A DNA stretch of 64,000 bases from Litorilituus sediminis (GTDB lineage: Bacteria; Pseudomonadota; Gammaproteobacteria; Enterobacterales; Alteromonadaceae). How positions within the stretch are numbered: the first letter of the stretch is position 1; the number at the start of each line of letters is the position of its first letter. Made by a program: the position numbers and the translations under genes. A model generated the notes under the pieces. It had not been told where the DNA came from, did no database searches, and saw only the letters and a program-made list of their open reading frames with translations. The stretch lies in contig NZ_CP034759.1 in the NCBI RefSeq assembly GCF_004295665.1, positions 3,534,001 through 3,598,000 of the forward strand, written 5' to 3'. Below, piece after piece: positions 38,300 to 48,535 of this stretch.

Positions 38300-39225
38300 T
38301 GAGTCAAGAAAATGAGTATAACGCTGACTCTTATGCGGGCTTAGTGGCTATTGTTGGCCGCCCTAATGTGGGCAAGTCTACCTTGTTAAATGCGTTACTG
38401 GGTCAAAAAATTAGTATTACCTCTCGAAAGCCGCAAACAACGCGTCATCGAATCTTAGGTATTTTAACTGAAGCAAATAGGCAAGCTATTTTGGTGGATA
38501 CCCCTGGTTTACACTCAGAAGAAAAAAGGGCGATAAACCGCTTAATGAACCGCGCTGCCAGTAGCTCAATTAGTGAAGTTGAGTTAGTGATCTTTTTAGT
38601 TGAAGGAACACTGTGGACAGCTGATGATGATTTAGTTCTGAACAAGGTAAAAAATTCCGGCGCACCTTGTATTTTAGTGGTCAATAAAACAGATAATATT
38701 GCAGATAAAGATGAGTTATTACCGCATCTGCAAAAGCTTTCCGCCATGCATGATTTTAAAGATATCGTGCCTATTTCAGCGAGCAAAGGCCATAGTGTCG
38801 ATACTATTCGTGATCTTTGCTTGGCAGCTTTACCTGAAGGAGGCTTTTGGTTTCCTGAAGATCATATCACCGATCGCTCAAGCCGCTTTATGGCATCAGA
38901 AATTATTCGTGAAAAGTTAATTCGTTTTACCGGTGATGAATTACCCTATTCAACTACGGTAGAAATAGAGCAATTTAAGATGGATGATAAAGGTGTTATC
39001 CATATTAATGCGCTGGTGTTGGTTGAGCGAGATAGCCAAAAGCGTATGGTGATTGGTAATAAAGGTGAGCGATTAAAAACCATAGGACAAGAAGCAAGAC
39101 GAGATATGGAAAACTTGTTTGAAAGCAAAGTGTTTCTTGAAACTTGGGTTAAAGTAAAATCAGGCTGGGCTGACGATGAACGCGCTTTACGTAGCTTAGG
39201 CTATGGCGATGATTATTCAGGGTAG
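38299..39225 (+). CDS. era: GTPase Era
   Basis: 308 residues. GTPase domain with P-loop [10 protein letters not shown] at residues 20-29, DTPGLH, and NKTDN; then a C-terminal KH domain with [21 protein letters not shown]. Era binds the 3' end of 16S rRNA and is needed for 30S assembly. Begins in the rnc stop (TAATG). Standard rnc-era-recO order. Confidence 0.97.
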   Translation: MSQENEYNADSYAGLVAIVGRPNVGKSTLLNALLGQKISITSRKPQTTRHRILGILTEANRQAILVDTPGLHSEEKRAINRLMNRAASSSISEVELVIFLVEGTLWTADDDLVLNKVKNSGAPCILVVNKTDNIADKDELLPHLQKLSAMHDFKDIVPISASKGHSVDTIRDLCLAALPEGGFWFPEDHITDRSSRFMASEIIREKLIRFTGDELPYSTTVEIEQFKMDDKGVIHINALVLVERDSQKRMVIGNKGERLKTIGQEARRDMENLFESKVFLETWVKVKSGWADDERALRSLGYGDDYSG

Positions 39226-39228
39226 CTT

Positions 39229-39942
39229 ATGGTAGAACAATCTGCTTTTGTTCTTCATAGTCGACCTTATCGTGATAACCAATTACTTGTTGATTTATTA
39301 ACAGAGCAAGACGGTAAAGTTTCTGCGTTAGTTTATGTTGGTCAGTCAAAACGATCGATTAAAAAGGGCTTATTACAGCCCTTTTTGCCGTTAAAGGTCA
39401 GTTTGAAAAACTTATCAGCGTTAAAGAAAATTTCGCAGATAGAAAGCAGCGCTAAATCACTGGTTTTACAACAAGACCACCTTTACAGCGCTTTTTATAT
39501 CAATGAGCTGTTAATCAAGTTACTTACTGATGGTATAAACTGCCAAGTACTATTTAACCACTATGGTGAAACGCTAGTAAAGTTAGCGCAAAAGCAGGCG
39601 ATAGCACCTGTTTTAAGGCAATTTGAGTTAGCTTTGCTCGATGAGCTTGGCTTATCATTTGATTTTTCGCCGGTATTTGAGCAAGAAGCGATAGCTTTCT
39701 CTTATATTCCAGAGCAAGGTTTTGTTGCGATTTATCAATATCACCAGAGCTTTAATTCACCACAAGCCAATTACTTTGATAAACAGCATTTGCAGCAGAT
39801 TGCCGAGCAAATTAGCACAAATGAACTCCAAGGTAATGACGCAGTTGAGCGAACATTTAAGCGGCTTATGCGGCATGTCATTGCGCAACTATTAGGGAAT
39901 AAACCTTTAAATAGCCGAAAATTATTTCTATCGAGCCGTTAA
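39229..39942 (+). CDS. recO: DNA repair protein RecO
   Basis: 237 residues. N-terminal OB fold with AFVLHSRPYRDNQLLVDLLT and SALVYVGQSKRS, then a helical C-terminal domain (LYSAFYINELLIKLLT; LRQFELALLDELGLSFDF). RecO anneals single strands and with RecR loads RecA on gaps. The gammaproteobacterial form lacks the zinc cysteines found elsewhere, as here. It follows era by 3 bp. Confidence 0.95.
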   Translation: MVEQSAFVLHSRPYRDNQLLVDLLTEQDGKVSALVYVGQSKRSIKKGLLQPFLPLKVSLKNLSALKKISQIESSAKSLVLQQDHLYSAFYINELLIKLLTDGINCQVLFNHYGETLVKLAQKQAIAPVLRQFELALLDELGLSFDFSPVFEQEAIAFSYIPEQGFVAIYQYHQSFNSPQANYFDKQHLQQIAEQISTNELQGNDAVERTFKRLMRHVIAQLLGNKPLNSRKLFLSSR

Positions 39943-39991
39943 AGCGTTTACATTAGCTAGATTATCTAAATTATAAGAAAAGAGATTAATT

Positions 39992-40723
39992 ATGAACGAT
40001 ATTTTATTAGGTGTTAACGTGGACCATATTGCCACATTAAGACAAGCTAGGGGCACTAATTACCCAGATCCTGTCTATGCAGCGAGTGTTGCTGAGCATG
40101 CGGGTGCAGATGGTATCACTGTGCACTTGCGTGAGGATAGACGTCATATTCAAGACAGAGATATCTTTGTTTTAAAAGAGACGCTACATACGCGTATGAA
40201 CTTTGAAATGGCGGTAACAGATGAGATGTTAGATATAGCCTGCAAAGTAAAACCAGCATTTTGTTGCTTGGTACCAGAGAAAAGAGAGGAGTTAACCACT
40301 GAAGGTGGTTTGGATGTTGTTGGTCAGTTAGATAAGGTAACTGCTGCGGTGGCACGTTTATCTGAAGCAGGTATTGAGGCAAGTTTATTTATCGATGCTG
40401 ATACTGCGCAAATTGATGCGGCAATTGCCAGTAAAGCACCTTATATTGAAATTCACACAGGTCATTATGCTGATGCTAGCAATGAAGCTGAACAGCAAGC
40501 AGAGCTAGCACGTTTAAAGCAGGGTATTGAATACGCACACAGTAAAGGGCTGAAAGTGAATGCAGGCCATGGTTTAAATTATTTTAACGTTAAACCTATC
40601 GCTGCCATTAAAGAAATTATTGAGCTTAATATTGGCCATGCCATTATTGCTAGAGCGGCAATTGATGGTTTAGATAAAGCCGTTCGAGATATGAAACGCT
40701 TAATGTTAGAGGCAAGAGCTTAA
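39992..40723 (+). CDS. pdxJ: Pyridoxine 5'-phosphate synthase
   Basis: 243 residues, as in E. coli. [20 protein letters not shown] at the N-terminus, [19 protein letters not shown], then EIHTGHYAD and [12 protein letters not shown] are PdxJ-specific and contain catalytic and phosphate-binding residues. It makes pyridoxine phosphate, the last ring-forming step of vitamin B6 synthesis. It lies between recO and acpS as in E. coli. Confidence 0.97.
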   Translation: MNDILLGVNVDHIATLRQARGTNYPDPVYAASVAEHAGADGITVHLREDRRHIQDRDIFVLKETLHTRMNFEMAVTDEMLDIACKVKPAFCCLVPEKREELTTEGGLDVVGQLDKVTAAVARLSEAGIEASLFIDADTAQIDAAIASKAPYIEIHTGHYADASNEAEQQAELARLKQGIEYAHSKGLKVNAGHGLNYFNVKPIAAIKEIIELNIGHAIIARAAIDGLDKAVRDMKRLMLEARA

Positions 40724-40756
40724 TAACAATTGAATTAAGTGACTAAGGAGGCTTAA

Positions 40757-41137
40757 GTGGCTGTTATAGGTATTGGCACAGATATTGTTGAGGTAAGTCG
40801 CATTCGCGAGATGAATGACTCGGCAAAGAGTCGACTAGCAAAACGCGTATTAACCCCGAGGGAACTTGCTCACTATCAGTCTATTAAGCACGCCGATCAA
40901 TATCTTGCCAAGCGTTGGGCAGCCAAAGAAGCTGCAGCAAAAGCGCTTGGCAGTGGTATTGCTGATGGTGTCTCCTTCCAACATTTTGATATTGTTTCTC
41001 TGCCGACAGGACAACCACAATTACAATTATCATCGCGTGCGCTAGAACTTGCTACTTCACTTGGCGCTAGCTCTTGGCATATCTCAATTGCTGATGAGCG
41101 CATGTATGCTACGGCTTTTGTTATCTTATCAGCGTAG
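40757..41137 (+). CDS. acpS: Holo-[acyl-carrier-protein] synthase
   Basis: 126 residues, start GTG at 40757 after a strong AAGGAGG. GIGTDIVEVSRIREM binds Mg2+ through the aspartate, and KRWAAKEAAAKALGSGI is the second signature. It transfers 4'-phosphopantetheine from CoA to ACP. Last gene of the rpoE-to-acpS run; no clear terminator follows. Confidence 0.96.
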   Translation: MAVIGIGTDIVEVSRIREMNDSAKSRLAKRVLTPRELAHYQSIKHADQYLAKRWAAKEAAAKALGSGIADGVSFQHFDIVSLPTGQPQLQLSSRALELATSLGASSWHISIADERMYATAFVILSA

Positions 41138-41322
41138 TGATACACAAAAATTTAACATTTATTTTTATATATAACTGTTAGAAAATTCTCAAAGTTTACC
41201 AATAGCTTAGCTTTAATTACTAAGTTGACATCAGCTTTGGGCAAAATATTTACTCTGGCTTTATTTCCTATTTTTAAAAATTCTAGTCTACACTTAGTTT
41301 GATAAGGTGCAGATTAGTATAA

Positions 41323-41354
41323 ATACCAAGTGAAATAATTAATTCAATTGGTAT
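41323..41354. repeat. 32-bp palindrome made of two element ends
   Basis: ATACCAAGTGAAATAATT joined to AATTCAATTGGTAT, self-complementary at 28 of 32 positions. The two halves match the left and right ends of the element at 41632-41895. It lies 22 bp before the start of the 81-aa gene. Confidence 0.75.
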
Positions 41355-41375
41355 AAGTGTCGCTAGGAGATTAAA

Positions 41376-41621
41376 ATGCAACCACAGGCAAAGCCAATGC
41401 TAGAGCGTAGACGAGAAGCGCCTGAGCAGTCAGTTTGGTGGGAAAAGCTTTCACTTGCGCAAAAGTTTTCAGCTAGTAGCTTAGGGAAATTTGGATACGA
41501 ATTATCCTTCGTACGTAATGAGCAAGGAAGAAGCTTGGCTGTATTAACTTGTAGCGGTGGTGTCGCTGTTATCACTGAAGACGGAGAGATAAATACATCA
41601 CCTAATATTCAAATCAGGTAA
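41376..41621 (+). CDS. Orphan small protein, 81 aa
   Basis: Starts at ATG 41376 with AGGAGA 6 nt ahead. The predicted protein has a charged, proline-rich first third (KPMLERRREAPEQSVWWEKL), then a compact beta-rich region (FGYELSFVRNEQGRSLAVLT, then GGVAVITEDGEI). No signal peptide or helix through the membrane. I do not recognise a family. A single cysteine (TCSGG) lies in the beta part. It stands alone between two copies of the same repeat end, so it may have been moved or bracketed by these elements; its codon use is not obviously foreign. Confidence 0.6.
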   Translation: MQPQAKPMLERRREAPEQSVWWEKLSLAQKFSASSLGKFGYELSFVRNEQGRSLAVLTCSGGVAVITEDGEINTSPNIQIR

Positions 41622-41631
41622 TGTATGTCTT

Positions 41632-41895
41632 ATACCAAGTGAAATAATTATCTGAACAATTCAGAGCTGTGTCAGGGAGGTGAGAATAAAGCAAATTTAT
41701 ACCGCTGTAGTCATTCTCCAGCCAAGAAATTTGTAAAATTATCATCTTCCTGACAAGCTCCCAAGGGCGAGTTTAAAAGGCTTATATGCTGTGTTATTGA
41801 TTTTGACAAGGGAATAACCATTCTCTGCAATCAATGCCTTGCCTATAAGCCTTTTAACTCTCGCTGAATGATCAAATAGTTAATTCAATTGGTAT
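41632..41895. mobile_element. MITE-like element, about 264 bp
   Basis: The ends ATACCAAGTGAAATAATTA (41632-41650) and TAGTTAATTCAATTGGTAT (41877-41895) are inverted repeats matching at 16 of 19 positions. Inside are two strong hairpins: 41664-41760 (GAGCT...TGTCAGGGAGGTGA with TCATCTTCCTGACA...AGCTC) and 41767-41864 (GCGAG-TTTAAAAGGCTTATA with TATAAGCCTTTTAACTCTCGC). No open frame fills it, so any transposition would depend on enzymes in trans. It ends 4 bp before the barA stop codon. Confidence 0.65.
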
Positions 41896-41898
41896 TAA

Positions 41899-44739
41899 TC
41901 ATGTCGTTTGCTCGTTCAATGCTTTGAGTACTGTTGGAGCGGTATTAAGTACTTGCTCTATATGTTCGAAAAACTCGAAAAATTCTGGTTCTAACTCTTT
42001 TGCGGACAAGCCCATTTTGAGTTGGGTTTCTATTTGTTTGGTAATAGTTGCTAAATTAGGGGTGCCAGTATAACAACAAGCACCATTTAGTTTGTGCACT
42101 GAACGCTTAAGTTGTTCAATATCTTCTCTTTTTATCGCTTCAGTTATCTCTTCTTGGGTTTTCGGTAAACTATCAATTAATCCTGTTAACATTTCTTTGG
42201 CTAGTTCTGTTTTATTAGCACTTCGTTTTAGTGCTAATGACCAATCAATGACTTGGTTGCTGGCACTTTTTTTTACTGGGCTGATTTGTTGTTCAGTAGC
42301 GAGGTTGCTTTTTTCTAACTCTGGCTTATTTGCTGTATGAGCCGTAATGAAGTGATCATAGTCACAGTATTCATAAATGACATGGCTCAACATAGTTTCA
42401 TCAATAGGTTTTGTCATATAGGCATTAAAGCCTTGCTGTTGCATTTTTTCCTTCTCACCACTTAATGCGTGCGCGGTTACTGCGATAATTGGTGTACTAT
42501 TATTGATGGTCTCTGCTTTGATGGCTTTTAACGTGCTAATGCCATCCATTCCGGGCATTTGTATGTCCATAAATATCAAGGCAAAGGTTTCATTTTTACA
42601 TAGCTCAACAGCTGATTCGCCATTATCTGCTAAAGTAACTTCTGCAACTTGCTCTAATAATAACGCTTTAATTAGTTTTAAGTTGGCTTCGTTATCATCA
42701 ACAGCAAGTACCTTAATTGGCAGTATTTTCTTTTCAACCAAGGCGACAGAGGTTTGTTCATTTGCGCTTAATGGCTGAAAAGCTCGACTTAACCCTGCGG
42801 CACTTAACGGCTTACTAATACAGCTTGCTGCGCCATTGGCAATCAATGCTTCATGTAAGCTAGGCGAATTGCTATTTAACGCTATATGTACAGCAGGTGT
42901 TAGCGGGGTGATATTCGCTATAATTTTTTTCAGCTCACTTAAAGCCGTGGCATTATGGTTATGACCAATAAGGGCATAATCAAAGTTTAAGTTTGCTTGC
43001 TTGGCGTGAACTGCTACTTGTTCGAGTTGGTGTTTATTGGTTACGCTGGTAACTTGCATTTGCCAGTGGTTTAAAATGTCGGTAATAGCAGCACGAGTGT
43101 GTGGATGCTCCTCATAGAACAGAATGGTTTTATTTACTAAATGATGGTTATCTAGTTCTATCATTAAAGGCAATGAGTTGATTTCACACTGGAAGGTAAA
43201 CCAAAAACTTGAGCCTTGGTTTTTCTCGCTGGTAAAACCTATATTGCCTGACATTTCTCGAGCTAAACGCTGACAAATAACTAAACCTAAACCTGTACCG
43301 CCATATAGACGTGTAATGCTTTGATCTGCTTGAGTAAAGGCATCAAAAATAGTGCGTTGCTGTTTATTAGTCATGCCTATACCTGTATCGGTAACCGTGA
43401 CTTTTAGCATGATATTTTTCTGATTAACCTCTTCACTGACTACATCTATTTCAACATTACCTTGCGGGGTAAATTTAATGGCATTGCTGATTAGATTCGT
43501 GACAATTTGTTTGATGCGCATTGCATCACCCACCAAAGAGTCCGGTAGCTCTTGGTGAACATTAATTGACAGGTTTAAATCTTTTTTGTGGGCAGCTGGC
43601 GCTAATAAAGCTAAGGTCTCTTCTAATGATTCACGCAAAGAAAAAGGAATATTCTCAATAACCATCTTACCTGCATCGAGCTTAGAGAAATCTAAAATGT
43701 CATTAATGATGGTAAGTAAATTATTTGCAGATCTGTCGATTGTTTGTAGATAATCGCGCTGATTATCTGACAGCGGTGTTTTTAATACTTGTCGTGTGAA
43801 GCCAATAACACCGTTAAGAGGCGTTCTTAATTCATGACTCATATTGGCTAAAAATTCAGATTTAACCTTATTGGCTTCTTGTGCTTTACGCTTAGCAATG
43901 CTTAATTCTACGTTTTGAATTTCAAATTGCTCTAAGCTTTCACGTAAATCAATGGTGGCTTGATCTATTCCTGATTGCATTTCATTTTGGTAGCTATCAA
44001 GTGATTGCGCCATGGCATTAATGCCAGATTTTAAGAAGTTTAGCTCGCCTATGAGCTTGCCACTGACGCGACTTTCTAATTTACCTTCACGTATCTTATC
44101 AATAGCATGAACCATAGAGCTAATAGGCTTAGTGACATTTTTGATTAATCTTAGCGCGAAAATGGCGCTAATAAGTGATGCTAGCAAAGCAATGGTAAAA
44201 GCAATAAGAATTTGGCTTTGTTGATCAAAGTTAATTTTACTCTTATCAATTTGAATGGCTACATAGCCTATTGCTTGCGCTTTATTTGGGCTAATGTCTA
44301 CAGCTTGCTGATTGAAACTAATCTGCTCTTCAATAATCGGACTTCTAAAAATAATAAAGTCAGGATGATGCTCAGCCTGTGTATAGTTAGGGATTGCTAT
44401 GCCCGTAGGTAAGCGCATTAAGTTAGTATCGCCATGATAAGCGCTGGTAACAAACACTTGATGTTCAGGCGTAAAAACAACTACGCTATTAACTATGCTC
44501 GATTGGCTTCTATGGCTGAAGCTAATTAACTTTCTAAGTTTTTCCCTGTCTTTTTCTTGAAGGGCATCTTTGCTAGCAATAGCAAGCGGTTCAATAATGC
44601 TTTTCGCGCGTTGCTCAATAAAGTTATCTAATTCAATATAGCGGTTATAAGAGAAGTAGCTAGCTAAACCAAAGGCAATAACAATGGTTGGAATGATGGT
44701 AAGTAGGATGACCCAGTCTTTAAGGCTTGTTTTATGCAT
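41899..44739 (-). CDS. barA: Hybrid sensor histidine kinase BarA
   Basis: 946 residues. Order: membrane helix (about 10-30), periplasmic sensor, second helix (176-197), HAMP (about 198-250), HisKA with H302 in ANMSHELRTPLNG, HATPase with DTGIGM and GGTGLGL, a degenerate receiver (about 537-655, phospho-acceptor lost), a true receiver with D725 in FMDIQMPGMDG, and an Hpt domain with H882 in SVHKLNGACCY. Same layout as E. coli BarA, which through UvrY/GacA controls CsrA-binding RNAs. Divergent from rlmD, the usual neighbour. Confidence 0.94.
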   Translation of the reverse strand: MHKTSLKDWVILLTIIPTIVIAFGLASYFSYNRYIELDNFIEQRAKSIIEPLAIASKDALQEKDREKLRKLISFSHRSQSSIVNSVVVFTPEHQVFVTSAYHGDTNLMRLPTGIAIPNYTQAEHHPDFIIFRSPIIEEQISFNQQAVDISPNKAQAIGYVAIQIDKSKINFDQQSQILIAFTIALLASLISAIFALRLIKNVTKPISSMVHAIDKIREGKLESRVSGKLIGELNFLKSGINAMAQSLDSYQNEMQSGIDQATIDLRESLEQFEIQNVELSIAKRKAQEANKVKSEFLANMSHELRTPLNGVIGFTRQVLKTPLSDNQRDYLQTIDRSANNLLTIINDILDFSKLDAGKMVIENIPFSLRESLEETLALLAPAAHKKDLNLSINVHQELPDSLVGDAMRIKQIVTNLISNAIKFTPQGNVEIDVVSEEVNQKNIMLKVTVTDTGIGMTNKQQRTIFDAFTQADQSITRLYGGTGLGLVICQRLAREMSGNIGFTSEKNQGSSFWFTFQCEINSLPLMIELDNHHLVNKTILFYEEHPHTRAAITDILNHWQMQVTSVTNKHQLEQVAVHAKQANLNFDYALIGHNHNATALSELKKIIANITPLTPAVHIALNSNSPSLHEALIANGAASCISKPLSAAGLSRAFQPLSANEQTSVALVEKKILPIKVLAVDDNEANLKLIKALLLEQVAEVTLADNGESAVELCKNETFALIFMDIQMPGMDGISTLKAIKAETINNSTPIIAVTAHALSGEKEKMQQQGFNAYMTKPIDETMLSHVIYEYCDYDHFITAHTANKPELEKSNLATEQQISPVKKSASNQVIDWSLALKRSANKTELAKEMLTGLIDSLPKTQEEITEAIKREDIEQLKRSVHKLNGACCYTGTPNLATITKQIETQLKMGLSAKELEPEFFEFFEHIEQVLNTAPTVLKALNEQTT

Positions 44740-44900
44740 TTCTCTTAAACTTTTCCTTTAGACTTAGTATAAAATAGCGCATTGACGCAAGGATATTATG
44801 TTATGAACTAGCTGAATAAACACATAATGTCACAAGCTTGCATGAATTAAAACAGCAAAGGTTTATCGACCTAACTATCGAGCAATGAGATAAAGTATAG

Positions 44901-46307
44901 ATGGCCAATTTTTTTAAAGCCACGACAAAGAATAAAGCCGCTGGAAAACAGTTGACTGTGAAAATAGCAAAACTAGATTCTAATGGCGTTGGTGTAGGTA
45001 AATATAATAACAAGCCTGTCTTTGTTGCTGGCGCGCTACCTGGTGAAGTTGTTGAGGTAAAAATATATCAACAAAAAAGTAAATATGCCTTAGCTAAATT
45101 ATTACAGTTAAAATCAGCTTCTACCCACAGAGAAGAGGTGCGCTGTGCTCATTTTTTTGCCTGTGGTGGCTGTGATATCCAGCACTTACAACATGATCAG
45201 CAACTAATTTTTAAACAAGATAAGGTTAGCGAGTTATTTTCTCGGCAAGGGATAGAAGGCGAGCTGCCTTGGCAAGCACCTGTTGTATCATCGCCTTGGG
45301 GTTATCGGCGTAAAGCGCGTATTGGTGTTCAGTTTGATAAGGCGCATAATGCGACTATCGGCTTTAGGCAAAAAGCAACCAATCAATTAGCGGCTATTAA
45401 CTCATGTCCTGTACTTGTTGAAGCACTTACCGATATTTTTCAGCCACTAAAAGCGCTTGTCAGTAACTTAAGTGTACGCAGTGCCATAGGGCACATTGAA
45501 GCAATTTACGCTGAAACGCTTCATCAAGAAAACTCAAGACAAGTCACCTTGGTTATTCGACAATTAAAACCGTTAAACAAGGCCGATATATTGCTATGGC
45601 AAAGCTTCTCAACAAAACATCACAGTATGATTGTAATTGATGATGGTGACAGTAAACGAAATATTTTTGCTATCAATGATAAACATGCCGATTCAGATAC
45701 AAGCACTAAGTTGCGCTATTCCTTAGCCTTACCTGCTGATACAGATATAGATATTCATTTTGATAATGATGACTTTATTCAAATAAATGCAGATGTTAAT
45801 GAAAAAATGGTTTTACAAGCGCTAGCTTGGCTAGCACCGCAAGCAACGGATAATATTTTAGACTTGTTCTGTGGTTTAGGTAACTTTAGTTTAGCGCTTG
45901 CTCAACGCTGCCTGCAGGTTATTGGTGTTGAGGGTGTGCAAACTATGGTAGATAAAGCTAGTCAAAATGCACAATTTAATGGCGTGAGCAATTGTCAGTT
46001 TTTTCAAGCCGATTTAAATAGTAATTGGCAAGAGCAAGCTTGGTTTAGTGATAATCATTTATCAGAAGACGCTAAACCCAATAAGGTTTTACTAGACCCT
46101 GCCCGGGCGGGCGCGGAACAAGCGGTTGCGCAAATTGTTAAGTTAGCCGTTGAAAAAATACTCTATGTCAGTTGCGAGCCAAGTACGTTAGCAAGGGATA
46201 GTCAGCATTTATTAAGCCATGGCTATAAAATTAGTAAAATTTCGTTAATAGACATGTTTTCTCACACAAAGCATGTCGAGACTATGGTATTGTTTGAGCG
46301 TAAATAA
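44901..46307 (+). CDS. rlmD: 23S rRNA (uracil1939-C5)-methyltransferase RlmD
   Basis: 468 residues. N-terminal TRAM domain (LTVKIAKLDSNGVGVGKYNN), iron-sulphur cysteines in CAHFFACGGCDIQHL with a further one later (NSCPVLV), SAM site DLFCGLGNFSLALA, and catalytic cysteine in YVSCEPSTLARD. It makes m5U1939. Divergent from barA and 38 bp before relA, the conserved barA-rlmD-relA-mazG layout. Confidence 0.96.
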   Translation: MANFFKATTKNKAAGKQLTVKIAKLDSNGVGVGKYNNKPVFVAGALPGEVVEVKIYQQKSKYALAKLLQLKSASTHREEVRCAHFFACGGCDIQHLQHDQQLIFKQDKVSELFSRQGIEGELPWQAPVVSSPWGYRRKARIGVQFDKAHNATIGFRQKATNQLAAINSCPVLVEALTDIFQPLKALVSNLSVRSAIGHIEAIYAETLHQENSRQVTLVIRQLKPLNKADILLWQSFSTKHHSMIVIDDGDSKRNIFAINDKHADSDTSTKLRYSLALPADTDIDIHFDNDDFIQINADVNEKMVLQALAWLAPQATDNILDLFCGLGNFSLALAQRCLQVIGVEGVQTMVDKASQNAQFNGVSNCQFFQADLNSNWQEQAWFSDNHLSEDAKPNKVLLDPARAGAEQAVAQIVKLAVEKILYVSCEPSTLARDSQHLLSHGYKISKISLIDMFSHTKHVETMVLFERK

Positions 46308-46345
46308 TTACCCACAATTTTCTCTCGCACCTAAAGGAACATGTA

Positions 46346-48535
46346 ATGGTTTCGGTAAGAAAATCTCATCAAGTGACGGCAAGCAGCTTTCAGCAGTGGT
46401 TAACTGAATTAGAGCTGCAAGAGCAAAAGCAGCAAGCATTAACATTGATGTGGTCAACAATCAGTGAAGTTCAACAAACAGCGTCTGAACTTGCGTTAAC
46501 TAAAGCCATGGAAATGGTGGAAATACTTGCTTCACTCAACTTAGACAGTGATTCATTAGTTGCAGCTTTTTTAACGCCATTGCTTGATGATGAAGTTATG
46601 ACCATGGAGCAGGTGCAAGAGCAGTTTTCCAAGCAAATTGTATTGCTGTGTCAAGGTGTTGAGCAGATGGCGGCAATTAAGGCGCTGAGGCAACAACAAG
46701 CAGCTCATAATGTTGATAATATACGTCGTATGTTATTGGCAATGGTTGAAGATGTTCGTGCTGTGGTCATTAAGCTTGCTGAGCGTTTATGTGATTTGCG
46801 AGAGCAAAAAAATAGCGATGAAGAGAGCCGAGTATTAGCTGCAAAAGAAAGTGCTAATATTTACGCACCGCTGGCAAACCGACTAGGTATTGGTCAGTTA
46901 AAGTGGGAGTTGGAAGATATTTCATTTCGCTATCTTCACCCACAAGTTTATAAAAAAATAGCAAAGTTACTTGATGAAACCCGTTTAGAGCGTGAGCAAT
47001 ATATGACGGAGTTTGTCGAGCATTTAAATCAAGAATTGCTCAATTTAAATATTAAGGGAGAAGTGTACGGTCGCCCAAAACATATTTATAGTATTTGGAA
47101 GAAAATGCAGCAAAAATCATTAGATTTTGAGCAGCTGTTTGATGTCCGTGCAGTCCGTGTAATTGTTGAAAAAGTGCAAGATTGTTATTCGGCACTGGGT
47201 ATTGTTCACACTCAGTGGCAGCATTTAGCCAATGAATTTTCAGATTATGTAGCAACGCCAAAAGCCAATGGTTATCAGTCTATTCATACGGTTGTTTTAG
47301 GGCCAGAAGGTAAATCGGTTGAGGTGCAAATTAGAACGCAACAAATGCATGATGATGCAGAGCTTGGCGTTGCCGCACATTGGCGTTACAAAGAGGGCAG
47401 TGCCAGCGGTAAAGCCAATAGATTTGATGATAAAATTAGCTGGCTAAGAAAAATACTGCAATGGCAAGATGATGTTGCTGAAAGTGGTGAACTACTTGAC
47501 GAATTACGCAGCCAAGTATTTGAAGATAGAATTTATGTGTTTACGCCAAGTGGTGATGTTATTGATTTACCTATGGGCTCTACACCACTCGATTTTGCTT
47601 ATTATATTCACTCTAATGTCGGCCATTGCTGCATTGGCGCCAAGGTTTTTGGCAAAATTGTGCCTTTTACTTATCAACTGCAAACGGGTGATCAAGTAGA
47701 AGTGTTAACGAGTAACCAGCCTAACCCAAGTCGTGATTGGTTAAACCCTAATTTAAATTACATTCACTCTTCGCGCGCACGTGCTAAGGTGCAGCATTTC
47801 TTTAAACAACTCGATAGAGATAAATATATCGTGCAGGGTAAAGAAATGTTTGAAAATGAAATTGCCAAGCACAACTTTACTCAGGTTGATTTAGCATCTG
47901 CCGCTGAGCGTTTTAATATGAAAACGGCTGATGATTTATATGCTGCACTTGGCTCAGGTAATGCACGCTTACAGCAAGTGATTAATCACTTTACTCAAAT
48001 AGAAAATAAGCTTAAGCCTAAAGAAGAGATAGATCCGCAAAGTTTAGTTAGGCATACACCTACGCAGAAAAAACTCGCGGTTGATAGCAACGGTATAACC
48101 GTTTCTGGCGTAGGTAACTTGTTAACTCATATGGCGAAGTGTTGTCAGCCTGTACCGGGAGATAGTATCTCTGGTTTTATTACTCAAGGGCGTGGTATTT
48201 CGGTACATCGTAGCGACTGCGAGCAGTTTGCCAATGCCTTAAGCCAGCAGCCAGAACGCGAAGTTGAGGTACAATGGGGTAATGAGGATAACAAGCAAAG
48301 TTATCAAGCGTCAGCGCAAATTATTGGTAGTGAAAGACAGGGCTTACTACGTGATATCTCAACCATTATTGCCAATGAACGTGTCAGTATTATTGGTATG
48401 GAAAGTCATACCGACAACGCCAAGCAAACGGTAAGCATGAATATCACAATGGAAGTCCCTAGTAGCGAACTTTTGCTACGCATATTAGAAAAGCTGCGTC
48501 AGTTAGATGATGTAGTTGAAGTAAGACGATTATAA
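46346..48535 (+). CDS. relA: GTP pyrophosphokinase RelA
   Basis: 729 residues (E. coli 744). An HD-like domain with changed catalytic residues (MLLAMVEDVRAVVIKLAERL, not the HD/ED of SpoT), so hydrolase is presumed inactive. Synthetase domain with DVRAVRVIVEKVQDCYSALG and TPKANGYQSIHTVV, then TGS (YVFTPSGDVIDLPMGSTPLD), a zinc-finger-like region (MAKCCQPVPGD) and ACT. It makes (p)ppGpp when ribosomes stall with uncharged tRNA. Its stop shares bases with the mazG ATG. Confidence 0.96.
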   Translation: MVSVRKSHQVTASSFQQWLTELELQEQKQQALTLMWSTISEVQQTASELALTKAMEMVEILASLNLDSDSLVAAFLTPLLDDEVMTMEQVQEQFSKQIVLLCQGVEQMAAIKALRQQQAAHNVDNIRRMLLAMVEDVRAVVIKLAERLCDLREQKNSDEESRVLAAKESANIYAPLANRLGIGQLKWELEDISFRYLHPQVYKKIAKLLDETRLEREQYMTEFVEHLNQELLNLNIKGEVYGRPKHIYSIWKKMQQKSLDFEQLFDVRAVRVIVEKVQDCYSALGIVHTQWQHLANEFSDYVATPKANGYQSIHTVVLGPEGKSVEVQIRTQQMHDDAELGVAAHWRYKEGSASGKANRFDDKISWLRKILQWQDDVAESGELLDELRSQVFEDRIYVFTPSGDVIDLPMGSTPLDFAYYIHSNVGHCCIGAKVFGKIVPFTYQLQTGDQVEVLTSNQPNPSRDWLNPNLNYIHSSRARAKVQHFFKQLDRDKYIVQGKEMFENEIAKHNFTQVDLASAAERFNMKTADDLYAALGSGNARLQQVINHFTQIENKLKPKEEIDPQSLVRHTPTQKKLAVDSNGITVSGVGNLLTHMAKCCQPVPGDSISGFITQGRGISVHRSDCEQFANALSQQPEREVEVQWGNEDNKQSYQASAQIIGSERQGLLRDISTIIANERVSIIGMESHTDNAKQTVSMNITMEVPSSELLLRILEKLRQLDDVVEVRRL

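Noticed and set aside
41664..41864. CRISPR-like repeat structure
   Set aside because: The repeats are inverted and unequal, with no regular direct repeats or spacers.
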